A stretch of DNA of 64,000 nucleotides from Marchantia polymorpha subsp. ruderalis (taxonomy: Eukaryota; Streptophyta; Marchantiopsida; Marchantiales; Marchantiaceae): assembly GCA_037833965.1 (NCBI GenBank), contig AP031358.1:2550001-2614000 (forward strand). Reading direction: 5' to 3'. Below the pieces are notes generated by a model, which did no database searches, was not told where the DNA came from, and was given only the letters and a program-made list of their open reading frames with translations. Positions 52,390-64,000 of the stretch are shown here, piece by piece. Both the position numbers and the translations under genes were made by a program. Position 1 is the stretch's first letter. The number at the start of each line of letters is the position of its first letter.

Positions 52390-54829
52390 CACACCGTGCA
52401 CCTGGAAAGAATATTGATGACAGATAGATCTACTATAAAGAGATTATTGGTCATATTAGTCTTGAAAGGAGTGCATTGGTGTATAATAGGATTCATGTAA
52501 CCACCAGCTCTCTTCCCGATCAGAAAGAAGAAGCGTTGATCAAGTAGCCACGTCGTGGTTATTCGACATAACAATTTCTTCCCATCCCTCCTTTAAGAAA
52601 TAAGGCCACTTTTTTGACATGGGACGTCTCTTCTATTTTCTTTAGTATATATTCTCAATTTCTTTGAAACATTTCATGAAATTGTTTGTAATTTAAGAGC
52701 AACCGAATATTAAGGACAAAGGATCTGTGCTAAATGTAAATCTAGAACCCAACGTCTTTTCTCGAGGAAGACACTCTTAAATAAGCAGCAAACGAATCGC
52801 TATGCACGACGCAGTATCAAATTCAAGATGAAGGGCTCTGCATTTTGACAGATTGATCCTTTATCGTAGAAAACTGCGCAAGATTGAGAAACAAAACTAA
52901 GATATTTCAGAGAGAACAAAGGAAAGAACGGACATCTCTCTTCCCGCTCATGAGAATTGGAAGTCTTCTCAAAAGGGAGAATTGGTAGAGTGATGAACAT
53001 CGTGTCTGCAGTTAAAGAAGTAAAGGGGCATTTCGGATTCGGGTCTCTTCTCATCGTGAGGGATTTTGCCACTTATCCTTTCATCCGATGTGTCGATGTT
53101 TACCCCTCTACTGGTAGAAAGGCTCTGCTCACATGCATCTAGATAATGCTTATAATAATTGAAAATGTGTCTATTTTAGAACATATAGATTGTTTCTGCA
53201 ATGTTTTATCTTAAGCTTTGAATATCACTGTCAAATTTTTAGATTTGAATTGGTTGTTGGTTGGAATTACACTACTTGCAATAAAGTACATTGAACACAT
53301 TAGATGTCAACATTGGGTGCAAAATCACTCATTAGCATGTGAGATAATCACTTTTAGATAATGAAAATGGTGAAGATGCAATATTGGAATGATAGTGAGC
53401 ATAATCTCAGCTTATGAAAATAATTATATTGTAATCAAAAATTTATTATTGTGAAAACAAGAGGAAGAGATGTATTATAATTGACATTGTTAGATACTAG
53501 ACAATTTGATAGAAGAGAGATGATGGGATTACATGGAATGAAATAAAATGAAAGGTTTATGATTGTTTTATATTTTCTTTTCCTTTTTTTTCATGAAGAG
53601 GAAATACACATATAATTTAATAATGATTGGCTAAATCGCAACACTATATTCAAGTCATTACAAGCAACATCTTCTTTTCCATGTTTCATTGCTTCTTTGA
53701 ATGAAACACTAACACAGTATGAAACTCCAGGAAAATTTGGCTTTGCAAATGTACATATGAAGATATAATTATTTTCGTTAAGAATAACATCTTGTACAAC
53801 TTCGCTCCGCGCGTTTTCAATCATAAGAAAAATTAATATCATACAGTGTAAACTGCATGCATCAGAATATTCAATAATGTCTAAAGACCCGTTATCTCTA
53901 AACTTACAAATTGCAAAAATTTGATTTGTATTAAAATCATGAAAACTTAAAACAAGTGAAAATGCAAAACATGAGATGCAATCGTATATATTTAGGAAAA
54001 AAACTATTTTGAGTAAAATAACCTCATGAAATTATCATTAAACTTATAATAAACTCTTGAAATTCTCTAGATAATTACGGGGGAGGATTACTAGATGAGA
54101 GAAAAAAACAGTTGACTGTAACGATGGCTACATTAGAGTAAATTACTTAGCTGTAAGCCATATGCAAAGAATCTGAAAATGCCTCTGGCACTTAGTTGTT
54201 CTCTAATCTTCAATAGAACTTACTGGAAAAGGCGTGAAACACCATTATCGGAGAATCACCTTGAACTTTGGCAACAAAATACATGTGCTAAATACGGCGA
54301 CATAAATCTATAGTTGAGGTGAGATAGCGAAGATTATCTTAGAACAGCTTAAAAAAATCTGCGTTGTATGTGGTATTATGTACGTGTATGTGACATCTTC
54401 AGTTCTCGTATTATCCTTCACGTTTCTGCTGTTAGAAACTGTACTCTATTGATAGTTAGAGCCCAGTCGAGATATATTTCTTCAACAAATTCCGTGTACA
54501 CACTCCACCGAAGTACCTGCCTTTATTTGATCATGGTCCAACATTTCGAGTGGACGACGCTCCTTAACCACCGTTGTACTTACCTCACAAAGCCTGTTGA
54601 TAGGCCATCAACTATGATGTTACAGAATATATTCCTCCATGGATTTTCAATGGTGCTCCTCACACCTAATCTCTGTGCATTCGGGTAAGATCAGAACACC
54701 AATACGTTGGGTGTGATGGACAATCTCAACAAACGCAATGGACGCGATCATCTGGACTTATCCACCTGATATCCATGACATCTATGCCTAGAAATGGGAT
54801 CACAAAGTCTGCTTTGAGAAGGTCTACAT
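52390..54829. other. AT-rich intergenic DNA upstream of the bHLH gene
   Basis: Several short open frames (for example 52957-53142 + and 53591-53842 -) without recognisable motifs. A 5' exon or promoter of the bHLH gene could lie here but cannot be placed from sequence alone. Confidence 0.5.
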
Positions 54830-54898
54830 ATGCAGATCGAGCTTTCGACAACTCGAGTGCACATTTGCAGAGGGTCTGCAATTCTCCAAATCCATAAA

Positions 54899-56197
54899 AT
54901 GGATGTCAACTCCTCTGTCTACAGATATGGAGTGTGCCCGTGGAGTCCGAGGAGTCATGATGGGGCCCAGGTTGAATGGAAGAGCACAGGGCAGGGTTCG
55001 CTGATTGAAAACCAGCTGATTTTAACGTGTACTGACTCTCCTTCTTCACTGCAGGCAGTTACGTCTCCATCTTTCAGACCATTTTTTTCCCCAGGTGGAG
55101 AGTACGTCCATCCACCACTTTCCATGGCCTCGCGACAAACGCTGATGGAAGTCCCTCAGAACGCGATCTCAGATCATATTGGGAACTCTTTTCTCTCGGC
55201 TCCTAAGGTATCAAACGACATCCTAAACTCCACGTTCTGAACATCGTAGATTCTTAATTTCGCTGCGAAGTCTATAAAGTCCTCATGCAACATTGAAGCT
55301 TCGGTCAGAAGGTCATCATTTTCTGGTACCAACATGTTCTTTCAGGTCGATGGTTCACCTTTTCCAGATCCCAAAATGAGTTGTCAATCAAGAGTTGGTC
55401 GACTTATGCTGCCAAGTCTGTAAGTCAGGACATTCCATTGATTTAGCTTGAACGAGTTGTGAGCCACTTCGAGTCTTCATTGTTCTCCGTTTATGGAAGC
55501 GTGCAGCCAATGGAACTTTCATTCTTCTCCGTCATCTGGGTTGCCAGATCCCCGAGTGGTACTAGCGAGGCAACCCACAGGTTCATAATCTAAGTATGAA
55601 AAATCCTCACCATGAGTCTGAAGTGGGCACTAAAGTGAATCGTGAATAAATGTGCAGGGCATTTTGGACATTTCTTCCACACAAACAGTGGGCAACACTT
55701 CCAAGGATAGCTTGACACTGGATGGGAGATGGACGAAGAGTTTGCAGATATCTCCAGACGTCAATTTCCACATCCCAATGGGCATACAGAAGGCTAAGGA
55801 TACTCTATCTCGAAATGTTATCTCAGACTTATGCAGTGGGCCCACGAGTAACCAGGGAGCCGTCATCCATGCTCCCTCTAGCTACGAGATGGCTCTGAGC
55901 AATTACAGAAACCATTATGTCAACTGTCTTCCTGTCAATTGCATGAGAGCCAGACGAGGATGTGCAACGAACCCACGGAGTATAGCAGAGAGACTGAGGA
56001 GGATTCGCATCACTGAACGTCTGCGCAAACTTCAGGCTCTCCTGCCGCATCCTCGCTTGTCAACGCATAACAAAGATACAGCTTACATGTTGGACGAGAT
56101 AATTGACTATATTGAATATCTTCAGCGTGAAGTAGAGATTCTGAAAGCAAGAAAGTGTTCTTGCGATGTTGAGGATACATTCGACGACTCTCAATAG
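54899..56197 (+). CDS. bHLH transcription factor (plant RSIAER-type, subfamily IX/XI-like)
   Basis: Two exons: 54899-55207 and 55658-56197. The 450-bp intron has donor AAG|GTATCA and acceptor TGTGCAG|GG, and both borders are in phase 0, giving one 282-residue frame. The bHLH domain is at about 200-266. Its basic region [19 protein letters not shown] keeps the Glu-Arg and Arg-Arg DNA contacts; helix 1 is [14 protein letters not shown], the loop is slightly long ([14 protein letters not shown]), and helix 2 is [19 protein letters not shown]. The basic part resembles subfamily IX (FBH/bHLH122 group) and helix 2 resembles subfamily XI (LRL group). Subfamily IX normally has His where this has Asn in ATNPRS. 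The frame is also open from an ATG at 54830. The N-terminus is Ser-rich with no other domain. It would bind E-box DNA as a dimer in the nucleus; targets unknown. Confidence 0.8.
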
Positions 56198-59100
56198 GCA
56201 GCTAGCTGCCTGGAAGTTGTGTCTTTGATGGTGTGGTCGTTTGATCAGAACACCCGTGCACATTTAACTTGACGCATCCTTGGCATGTCGTTAATCACGA
56301 ATATGGAGAGGTGCAAAGATTTGTCCACACTTTGCGATGAGATCGGTATTAAGCTCAAAACCTACGACTCTTTAAGATGAAACTCATGCAAGCGAGGCAC
56401 TTTGTGTATGCTATGAATCATCTCTGGCTCCAAGATTTTTTAGCATAAATTGTTCTCAAACCTTGGATAAGCGATGGACGCAATAGAGGCCTATCGAGTG
56501 TGGGGATTAGAGAAGAGCAACTTCCTCATTTCGGAGTTGAATGCAAACAACCATTTACCTAGTTTCTCTCTGCTTCAGTAAAGGGATGTTTAATATTGTG
56601 TGCTACAGATTTAAATCGTAAGCTCTGAAAAACATTCGTTCTTCCATCTTGGTACAAAGCTAGATGCTCATACGTCATTTGAGTTTAATGAGGGAAAAAT
56701 TTCGAAGGTTGATAATCAAAATTTTTGAAGATCGAAACTCATCTGTAATTTTTACACATTAGATTCTCCGTAGTACATGCTTTAGCACTGAAGTTAAATA
56801 TGTTCTTGTAGAATCACATTATATGAGGAGGAAAATGATAAAGTAAGAGTGATATTATTCCATGTAATACAATATTTATTAAACTATCAAGAGAAACAAA
56901 AGACTTTAATCGAATTATGGACCTCTTACATAGTAGAGCGCTCCATCCCATGTCAAAAATTATGAACGAGTATATCCTTGTTTCATTTGGTCTAATGGTC
57001 TGCTATGCCAGCACTTCTCACCCATGTAAAGCTACTGCACACTCAAATAAAGCCTCCGATCATTCAAATAGAATGATTGGAAATGACGAGTTAGAGAAGT
57101 GTGTAGAAATGGACAGGCAATTTGCGATTGGTTGATGCCGACAGAGAGACCACTTTCAGCGATGGTTTATGAGAATTGGAAACTGGTGACAGAGCTTGAA
57201 AGATTGCGAGCATCTGATGTCGCAATTGAGCCATTTGTTTGGATGGAGTTTGGAACAATGGAGCGAAAATTGCTGAAAAAACGACAAATCCAGTTTTTTA
57301 CAATGAAGTTGTAAAACGCCTGCATTGTCATCTGTTGTGACCAGATCAAGATGCCAGAAATTTTCATCTTCTCTACTATCTACTTGGCAACCTAATATGC
57401 GATTGAAACTTAATACACATGTTTATATAGGATTTCAGTATCAAGTCAAAAAGGTATCTGATAAAAACAGGCCAGAATTTCCATCTTCTCTTCTATCTAC
57501 TTGGCACCCTAATTTGTAATTGAAACTATAATAGATCTGAGTATATGGGATTCCACTATCAAATCAAAAAAGTAATTGACAGAAACAGACTAGAAATTTC
57601 CATCTTCTTTACTATCTACTTGGCAGCCTAATATGTAATTGAAATTTTGATATATCTGCATATAAGAAATTTAATATATACAAACCAAGTCAATCATAGG
57701 CTATTCAAAAATAAACTGTTACGAACAGGCCAGAAATTTCCTTCTCTTCAATTATTTAAAGGTTGAACATGACTGAAATTCTATATCTGCATGTATAGAA
57801 TTTTTGTTTGCAAACCAAGTCAAAAAATTTAGCGGATATCAAGTGAATTTATAATATAATTTCATGTATCAGGAGGGAAAAATATTGCATAGAGAAAAAA
57901 ACGTAGTAATTTTAGTTTGTAGTCTAATGTTTGACTTAAGTCTGATCTGAATTTTTTTCTTCTTTTAGTATTTAAAGTTGTTTTGGCTTGAGTAGAACTA
58001 TTCCTGTATGCTACACACATGAGAAGTATTCTCTTGTAAAAATCTTTAAAATTACAGGGTTGTGGATCAATTTTGTAAATTTACGTACTTATGAACGTTT
58101 TGAAAGTAACGAAAATCTTGGGACAGTATTGTAAATGTCTGTCCTTGTGAGTGTTTTAGAAATACACCAGATTATGGTTTAGTAAATGTATGAACTGAGG
58201 ACGTTTTGAAAATAAAATTCTGTAGAATATTTAAAAATTTTAGTTTAATCTCAAAAAATTAATAACTAAAATGTTCCATTTTACATATAAAGAAATGATA
58301 AGTTATCAAATAAAGTTTTTTTGCTCTTATTTCGTGAGATACTACCGAATCTTTTAACATCACGATGGGTCATGTGGGAATCACCTAGATCAAACAATGT
58401 ATATAGGTTAAAAGTATCCAAGAAGAAATCATCTATCGAATAGATTTCATCCAATGATATTTTATATAGACCAATAGACATGCGTCACCTAAAATTTAAG
58501 ATGCAATCTCCAGGAATAAGTGCTTGTGGATTGTTGGGGTATAAAGAGTATGCTGCACTTGTAACAGTAACTAAAAGTGACTAACAGTATATAAAATCTA
58601 TGTAATGTGATATTAGATTCTGACTTGAACATAATGCTGATTTACTCGCATAAGAGTGAAATTATGTACATGGATTGAAAGTTATGTCATGAAGCCGAGG
58701 AGTTCATCTACCAATCTTTTGCAACTCTGACATGTTTGTAATTGACATTGACTTGCCTTCAGAAACTAGAAAATCACAACAACCGAGATGGAAAAAGTAC
58801 ATGACTACTATTTAAAGGAAGATAATTTTTTTATTCACGTATGCACGGCTCAAATTTTGGATGAATGTTCACATAACCTCTCAATATAACAAGGGCTGGT
58901 CTTTGAAGGCACAAGTAACACATGTACATGATGAAGTATATCGTACGAATACACTGTGGAGGACTTCTATTTCATGGCAGGAAGATGACAGAGAAGAGAA
59001 TTGAACTTTGGTAGAAGAATATAAACATCTGTCCACTTACAGGGACACTCCAAGTCAGAAGCTGTGCCGACAGATATCAGCTTCTAACTCTTCACGTTTC

Positions 59101-59295
59101 TGTGGACTGGAAAGGGATGGAGGCCGAGCAAGCCTATCTATGATGGAGTGGCAGAAAAAGCACTCAGAACACGGTGGAGTCCTTATATGGTGGCTCGGGA
59201 ATAATGGTGGTCACGAAGGGAGATATCGGACAGCAGTCGGTAAAAGGCGGAAATGATTTTCTGGAGTTGCAGTGTTTGATGGATCCAGTGGTGTT
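56198..59295. other. AT-rich DNA between the convergent bHLH and NCL genes
   Basis: Contains the tandem repeat at 57340-57750 and the 3' untranslated parts of both neighbours. Short open frames (56917-57135, 57099-57314, 58281-58481) have no recognisable motif. Confidence 0.6.
57340..57750. repeat. Tandem repeat, about 3.3 copies of an about 118-bp unit
   Basis: CCAGAAATTT(C)CATCTTCT followed by CTATCTACTTGGCA.CCTAAT occurs at about 57352, 57470 and 57589, with a partial fourth unit at about 57730 (spacing 118, 119 and 141). Units differ by point changes. Confidence 0.85.
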
Positions 59296-62200
59296 CTAAA
59301 ATCTTGGTAGGCAAGCGCTGCAGGCGACGATCAGAAAGAAGATCACCACAGGGTAGACGAGCAGTGCAATGACTCCCTCCCAGACTGTGAACTTCAAGTC
59401 GATGCCGGTGGTAAGAGCCGCACAGATGATCTTGTAGCCGATCAGTATCACTAGCATCAAAGGATAGAGGATGATGGCCATGATGCCGATCCACAGAGGA
59501 AAGTTGGTGCGCACAGATGCGATGAGACCGATGATCACGTAGGTGAGCAGGATGGCTAGCACTTCCGAAGGATACTCCCACGCTAGACCCTTGAAGTAAA
59601 TTACGGCTAAGAAGATTGCCAGTGACATCGTGTTGTTCATCGTCAGCCGTCCGTAGGTCTATTTCCACAAGACAAGGCAATGGAAGGAGAGCAAGGTGTT
59701 AAAATGTATCGATCTGAAAGGTACTGGAATGCATGGAGCTTGGATCCACTGCGAAATGAACAATGCCACCGACTTACCTCGGCGAAGACCGTGGTTATGT
59801 GTAGCTTTCCTCTTTTGCCAGCAGAAGAGATGGTTTTGATTCCTTCACTGAGATTTAAGATCAGAGGAGCTGCCACGAAGGACACGATGAAGGGATCAAC
59901 TCCGGCAGCTTTCGAGAAATCTCCTATAACTCCAACCGTGGGAATTGCGGCGAATCCTGCCACTGCTACACCAGCAATAATGTAAAGCACGGCGTAGACT
60001 ATGGCCATCTCCGGCGTCATGCTGGTCTGCATCTCCCGTATTTCGTCTTCTCGTACTTCCGCGAGGAGTGATGCAATTGACAATTCAAGTTCCTGAAAAG
60101 CACAATATACACAGCACACACAGTCAGTATAGCTCAGTTTCGACCACCTATTCATCGGCACAAGTGAGCAGCCAGAATAAATGTACAGACATATTTCTTT
60201 ACTGGAGGTTGCAAGGTCTCTGAATCCACAAGACTTTTAGCATGGGAACACCAGGAACACACCTTAGTTCCTGTAATGAGCTGTCCGATAGTTGGCTCTT
60301 GGAGCGTAGCATCAGGGATTTCGGCAGATGTGTGTGACCTTCTGAAGTCTCCTTTGAGTTTTCGAATCATGTGATCCATACCCTTCACAAAATCCTCTCG
60401 AGAAACTTTACCAGTCTTCTTGACGTCGAATGTTTTAATTGCGTCTATGACCATCTGTTTGGCAGGAATATCATCTTCGCTATCGAGTCCCATCGCCAGG
60501 ATCAATCCTCGCAACTCGCTCACAGAGATATAGCCGGTCCCATCCGAATCTAGCTTTTTGAACAATCTGCGCTCATCGTATACGAGGCATGTAAGTGGGC
60601 AGTCTCACCTAACTGTATTTAACGAATTTCCACTCTCCATCAATACTTCTCAGAATAAAACTGAACTCAGCAACTTTCATAAGGAGACTGGCTGAATCCT
60701 ATGCTCTGCCATGCCCTAGTCATTCGCTTACGCAGACGCTTCAAATAACAAAACGTTCTTCCGACGTGAACTCCACATCGGTCAACTTCTGCGTCGTTTT
60801 AGATTCCATTCACTTGAGGAGAATTTCTGCGTAGACTTTATTTGAACTGTTTGATCTTGACTGACTGCAGTTGGCCACACATTAATTCTTGTTTGACTCC
60901 GATTCATGTTTACTGCTGAACAAACTGACACATATCGTTGCGTAAGGAAGGGAGTGGTGGATCTTACTTTTCCAGAACAATTCTGTCAGGAGTTCCATCT
61001 CCCAGAACCCACGAGAGCTCACTTGGAGAAGGCAGATCAGCGAAATTATGGGACCGATGAAACGCCTGTTGGGCCCTGTAGATCAATCGTGCTTGAATCC
61101 ACGGACAGAGCATCTGATGCATACAGAGAAATGAATTGAGTTAAACCTGCATGAACCATACTTGAAGTCGCACATTCAAGAGTAATATGAGCCTGTAAAG
61201 GAGGAAGTCTCATAAATTGAACCTTGAGTTGTTCACTACTGATCGCAGTGATGAAGTTATTACTTCTCCTCGCAAACGAAACACACATAGCTAAGCACAG
61301 CTCTCAATGCAAGTGAATGCAAATCAACCAGGTTACATCTTTCAGAAGATACCTGATAGATGCAGTAGCCTACTAGTGTGACCAGAGCCAAGACACCGGC
61401 TGCGAGCACGGAGATATGAATTGATCTGTCTGACCTGCCCAGCATGACAGGGAACTGTATGACCAAGTACGGTAATACAGTGAATAGCATGATCCATGCA
61501 GCCTGTCTTGTACGTGACTCGGTTGTTACTCCAGATTCTGCATTATAAGAATGAAAACTCCACATTTCAGTCCCTACAGAAAGATCGATAGTAGCCAAAC
61601 CTCCCAGAGCCTAGAAATTTACCATTGCTACGCTTTTTACATATGTTCTTATATTGAAGAAGCAATAAACTCGAGAAACTGAATCTTCAAGGTTTTACTT
61701 CAGGAATTTTCTACTTCTCCATTACTTAAATTCAGCAGGACAGAGCTCGCCTTTCAGTTGGATAACAGCGAAGACTTCTGATTTTATGAATACAAAAATT
61801 GTCAGAAAGGTATGGCTAGAAGGGAATGTGTTGAGCTTGCCTTTTAGAGCACATGTTTGGGTGAGTGTTTTGTCCCTTGCTACACGAAATGCGTCGAAGT
61901 CGCAGCGGCCTACAATGATGGAACTTCCCCACACAATGCCGAGCAGAGCGATACTTGTTCCAGCCAGCACACCCATGCCCACGAGTGCTTTACTCTGTGC
62001 ATCCTCTTCATTTTCAGCCAAGAATGCAACTGCACAATACCCAACGCCCACAAATCCGTGAGACTACCTCACGATCAGGAGAGAACATCTGCTTAAAGTC
62101 GATTCCTTCGAAGAGACAGTGATTAAAGTCGGTGTAGATAGACCAAGATGGTCCGATCAGACAACAGGTTTTCGCTTGTCCCGATGTCAATCGAGTCAAA

Positions 62201-62997
62201 ACTCCCATCATAGTTGCAAACATTCACTCAAGAATAAGCCAAACATACACTTCAAAAAACCTCAACCTGCAGTTCATACGCCTGCAACTGTGAAGAAACT
62301 TTCACATCCTTTCCTGCCTTCGATTCTATGAGCTGAGTTTGTGGGACTTTAAAAATAAACATTGCTATTGTTTCAATCGCAGAAGGGCCAGAAAGGCGAT
62401 ACGGAGTCTGCTTCCAATGTATCCAAATCGAAGCTTGAAGAGACATGTATATGCCAATTTTTCATATTCTCTAGCTTTCAAATCAAATCAAATCACAGAT
62501 GACTACATGATACCTGTAATGAGTCTAGAAGTGCGTGGTTATGAAATAAGATAGCTACCAAGCATTCACTCACCGAGGATAAGGAAAGAAGCTGGCAGTG
62601 TCTTGAGAATAGGAACAACAACGCCCGCGACAAAGCCAGGATCCAACACGGTCAACAGTAGCTGGGTTCCAGTCGTTAGGAATTCAACAGCCATGAACAT
62701 TATGAATCCGTAGACCAGCAATAAAAAGGCACTTCCGGACCGAATGTTTGAGCAGGGAAGAAAACCATAACCACTCTGGCAGTCTGTTGCATTGCTGCCA
62801 TCAGATACTATGAAAGATTTAAGAGTACTCTCTTGTGAACGCCATAGGACAATATCTGACGCTTCCGATGTTTCCAGATCAGGCTTTTCCGAACTGAGAC
62901 TATTTTCATATGGTCTAGCGCAACACACTACGACCAAATAGAGAAGAAAAATGGTCCAGATTGAGGTCTTCATCGAAATGATGAGAGGAGACTCCAT
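59296..62997 (-). CDS. NCL: EF-hand sodium/calcium exchanger-like protein (NCL type)
   Basis: Seven exons on the - strand: 62997-62574, 62029-61841, 61537-61353, 61113-60968, 60566-60263, 60092-59778, 59658-59296. All phases join and give 641 residues. Signal peptide MESPLIISMKTSIWTIFLLYLV. N-terminal half: YGFLPCSN, a hydrophobic alpha-1 region PILKTLPASFLILV, then GMGVLAGTSIALLGIVWGSS. Middle: SGVTTESRTRQAAWIM, GYCIYQ and PWIQAR, then an EF-hand pair with the loop DSDGTGYISVSE canonical and the loop DVKKTGKVSRED weak. C-terminal half: FIVSFVAAPLILNLSEGI (alpha-2), YGRLTMNNTMSLAIF and further helices. This is the order known from Arabidopsis NCL, a Ca2+-regulated Na+/Ca2+ antiporter-like membrane protein. 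Intron 2 starts with GC (AAAG|GCAAGC); the others are GT-AG. The 3' neighbour is the convergent bHLH gene. Confidence 0.9.
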
Positions 62998-63624
62998 GGC
63001 AGCAGCAGAGAATGACAGGACTCAGTCTGGATCAACTCCTGAGATGGAGAGCTTCTCATGGCCTACTTATCTTGTCCTGAATCCGTGGATAACTGAAGGT
63101 GTATGAAAATTAGTACCATCATTGACCATCGTGAAATGTCGGTACAGTCATAGGGTTAAACTGTTCAACTGATTATGAAATTTTGAATTACCTTGTCAAG
63201 CTAGATGACAGATACTATACTGCACTGCCACCTATCTTGAAATAGTTCAGCGCTAAATCAGCAAATTATGCTAACAACGAATATCCTGCGTTCATTTGGC
63301 CTATGGATCGAACAAGGCGTATAGAAAGCAACAAGGAAATTCCTCAAAGACTGCAGTAAAAACGAGTATAAAATATTGTTTATCACACTCCCAAACTATC
63401 ACATATGAATAGATAGTGCGTGCACTCAGATCAGAATCTAATGCATCCTTCCCACAGTTTTTGGTGACAACATAGGCAAGTAAATCAAGGCATCTGTATG
63501 AACAGTGGAAGTGAATTGTCATGACTGGTGATCGTTGACAAGATTGCACAGAAGAAATTGTAGCTGCCTTTGCACAGCCTCAATCGCATCCAAAAATGGC
63601 AGGTCTTGCATACACTTTGTTACT

Positions 63625-63867
63625 TTAGAGGGGAAATGTGAGTGATAATATGGTGTAGAAAAAGAGTTTTAGGAAACCTGGTTGTCTGAAGATATATTGT
63701 AATCGAGTTTCATGGTAGGTTTTTACAAAATTTGAAACTGCTTTTCCTTGTTCCGTGGTGGCAGTTCTGTCTGGTGCAATTGATTCGGACATTTCGTTAG
63801 AGAGATCACAGATTTCAACCTCAATTGTTCCATCCCATATACTTGAGTACAACCAGGCACTTGCCAT
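63625..63867 (-). CDS. Unidentified open frame, possible first exon of a gene leaving the window
   Basis: Open from ATG 63867 (MASAWLYSSIWDGTIEVEICDLSNEM) to 63625, 80 residues. The first 60 residues look like normal protein, whereas the end after FRQP turns hydrophobic. A donor-like CCAG|GTTTCC lies there, so the frame may be spliced. It has no domain that I recognise and no independent support. It lies 630 bp upstream of the NCL start on the same strand. Confidence 0.25.
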   Translation of the reverse strand: MASAWLYSSIWDGTIEVEICDLSNEMSESIAPDRTATTEQGKAVSNFVKTYHETRLQYIFRQPGFLKLFFYTILSLTFPL

Positions 63868-64000
63868 GACGTGCACATGGGATTAGTGATTGCCCGACTG
63901 TCTCCAGAGTGGCCACCTTGCCGGACCCCGATATGTCTGGGCCAATGTTTTCACTCACAGGGACAACTGACAGAGACCCAGTCCACGTATTCAGCAGATC

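Noticed and set aside
53591-53842. A - strand open frame of 83 codons in AT-rich DNA.
   Set aside because: No motif and no neighbouring exons. The length is not unusual for chance.
54368-54688. A + strand open frame of 106 codons upstream of the bHLH gene, considered as a 5' exon.
   Set aside because: Its sequence lacks transcription-factor features, and no in-phase splice junction to the bHLH exons was found.
58281-58481. A - strand open frame that vaguely recalled organellar proteins (possible plastid insertion).
   Set aside because: I could not match it to any specific plastid or mitochondrial gene.

Overview
This window looks like nuclear DNA of a land plant, probably a non-seed plant (bryophyte or lycophyte; inferred, not proven). 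The evidence is two intron-bearing plant genes, gene fragments of plant families (SRA/SUVH, PIP aquaporin, class III peroxidase), a Ty3/gypsy retrotransposon with an Athila/Tat-like polymerase and a tRNA-Asp-type primer site, and GC-rich repeats set in AT-rich intergenic DNA.

The left 46 kb is dominated by one LTR-retrotransposon family with very long LTRs (about 4.9-5.4 kb). Every LTR begins TGTGGTA, ends GGGTTATTACA, and carries one long open reading frame for a roughly 850-960-residue protein. That protein has a conserved N-terminal domain, a basic nuclear-localisation-like patch, a Ser/Pro/Ala-rich repeat region and a C-terminal coiled coil. Positions 1-14871 hold three such LTRs nested inside each other: a + copy entering from outside the window; a - copy at 2430-12661 with target-site duplication (TSD) GGACC; and a + solo LTR at 4880-10245 with TSD CCGAC. 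A fourth copy is a - solo LTR at 18305-23625 (TSD GATTA).

The master copy is a full element on the - strand at 27275-46085 (18.8 kb, TSD ATACA). Read from right to left it has a rearranged 5' LTR, a primer-binding site, gag with three zinc knuckles, protease, RT-RNase H-integrase, a polypurine tract and a 3' LTR. Gag, protease and polymerase share one frame and are separated by two in-frame UAG codons; the second sits in UAG-CAA-UUA, the tobamovirus-type readthrough context. The extra ORF lies inside U3 of the LTR, so it is at the 3' end of the genomic RNA and is copied to both ends of each provirus. This is the most unusual system in the window; its placement resembles sag of MMTV or nef of lentiviruses, but the protein is unrelated as far as I can see.

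Between and beyond the elements the DNA is AT-rich. It holds an SRA-domain fragment (25952-26476), broken aquaporin and peroxidase fragments (47.5-48.8 kb), perfect hairpins (49.3 and 49.7 kb), short tandem repeats and a diverged LTR-U3 fragment (51.2-52.2 kb).

The right end holds two apparently working genes that converge: a bHLH transcription factor on + (54899-56197, one intron) and a seven-exon EF-hand Na+/Ca2+ exchanger-like (NCL) gene on - (62997-59296). The NCL exon phases all fit and give a 641-residue protein.
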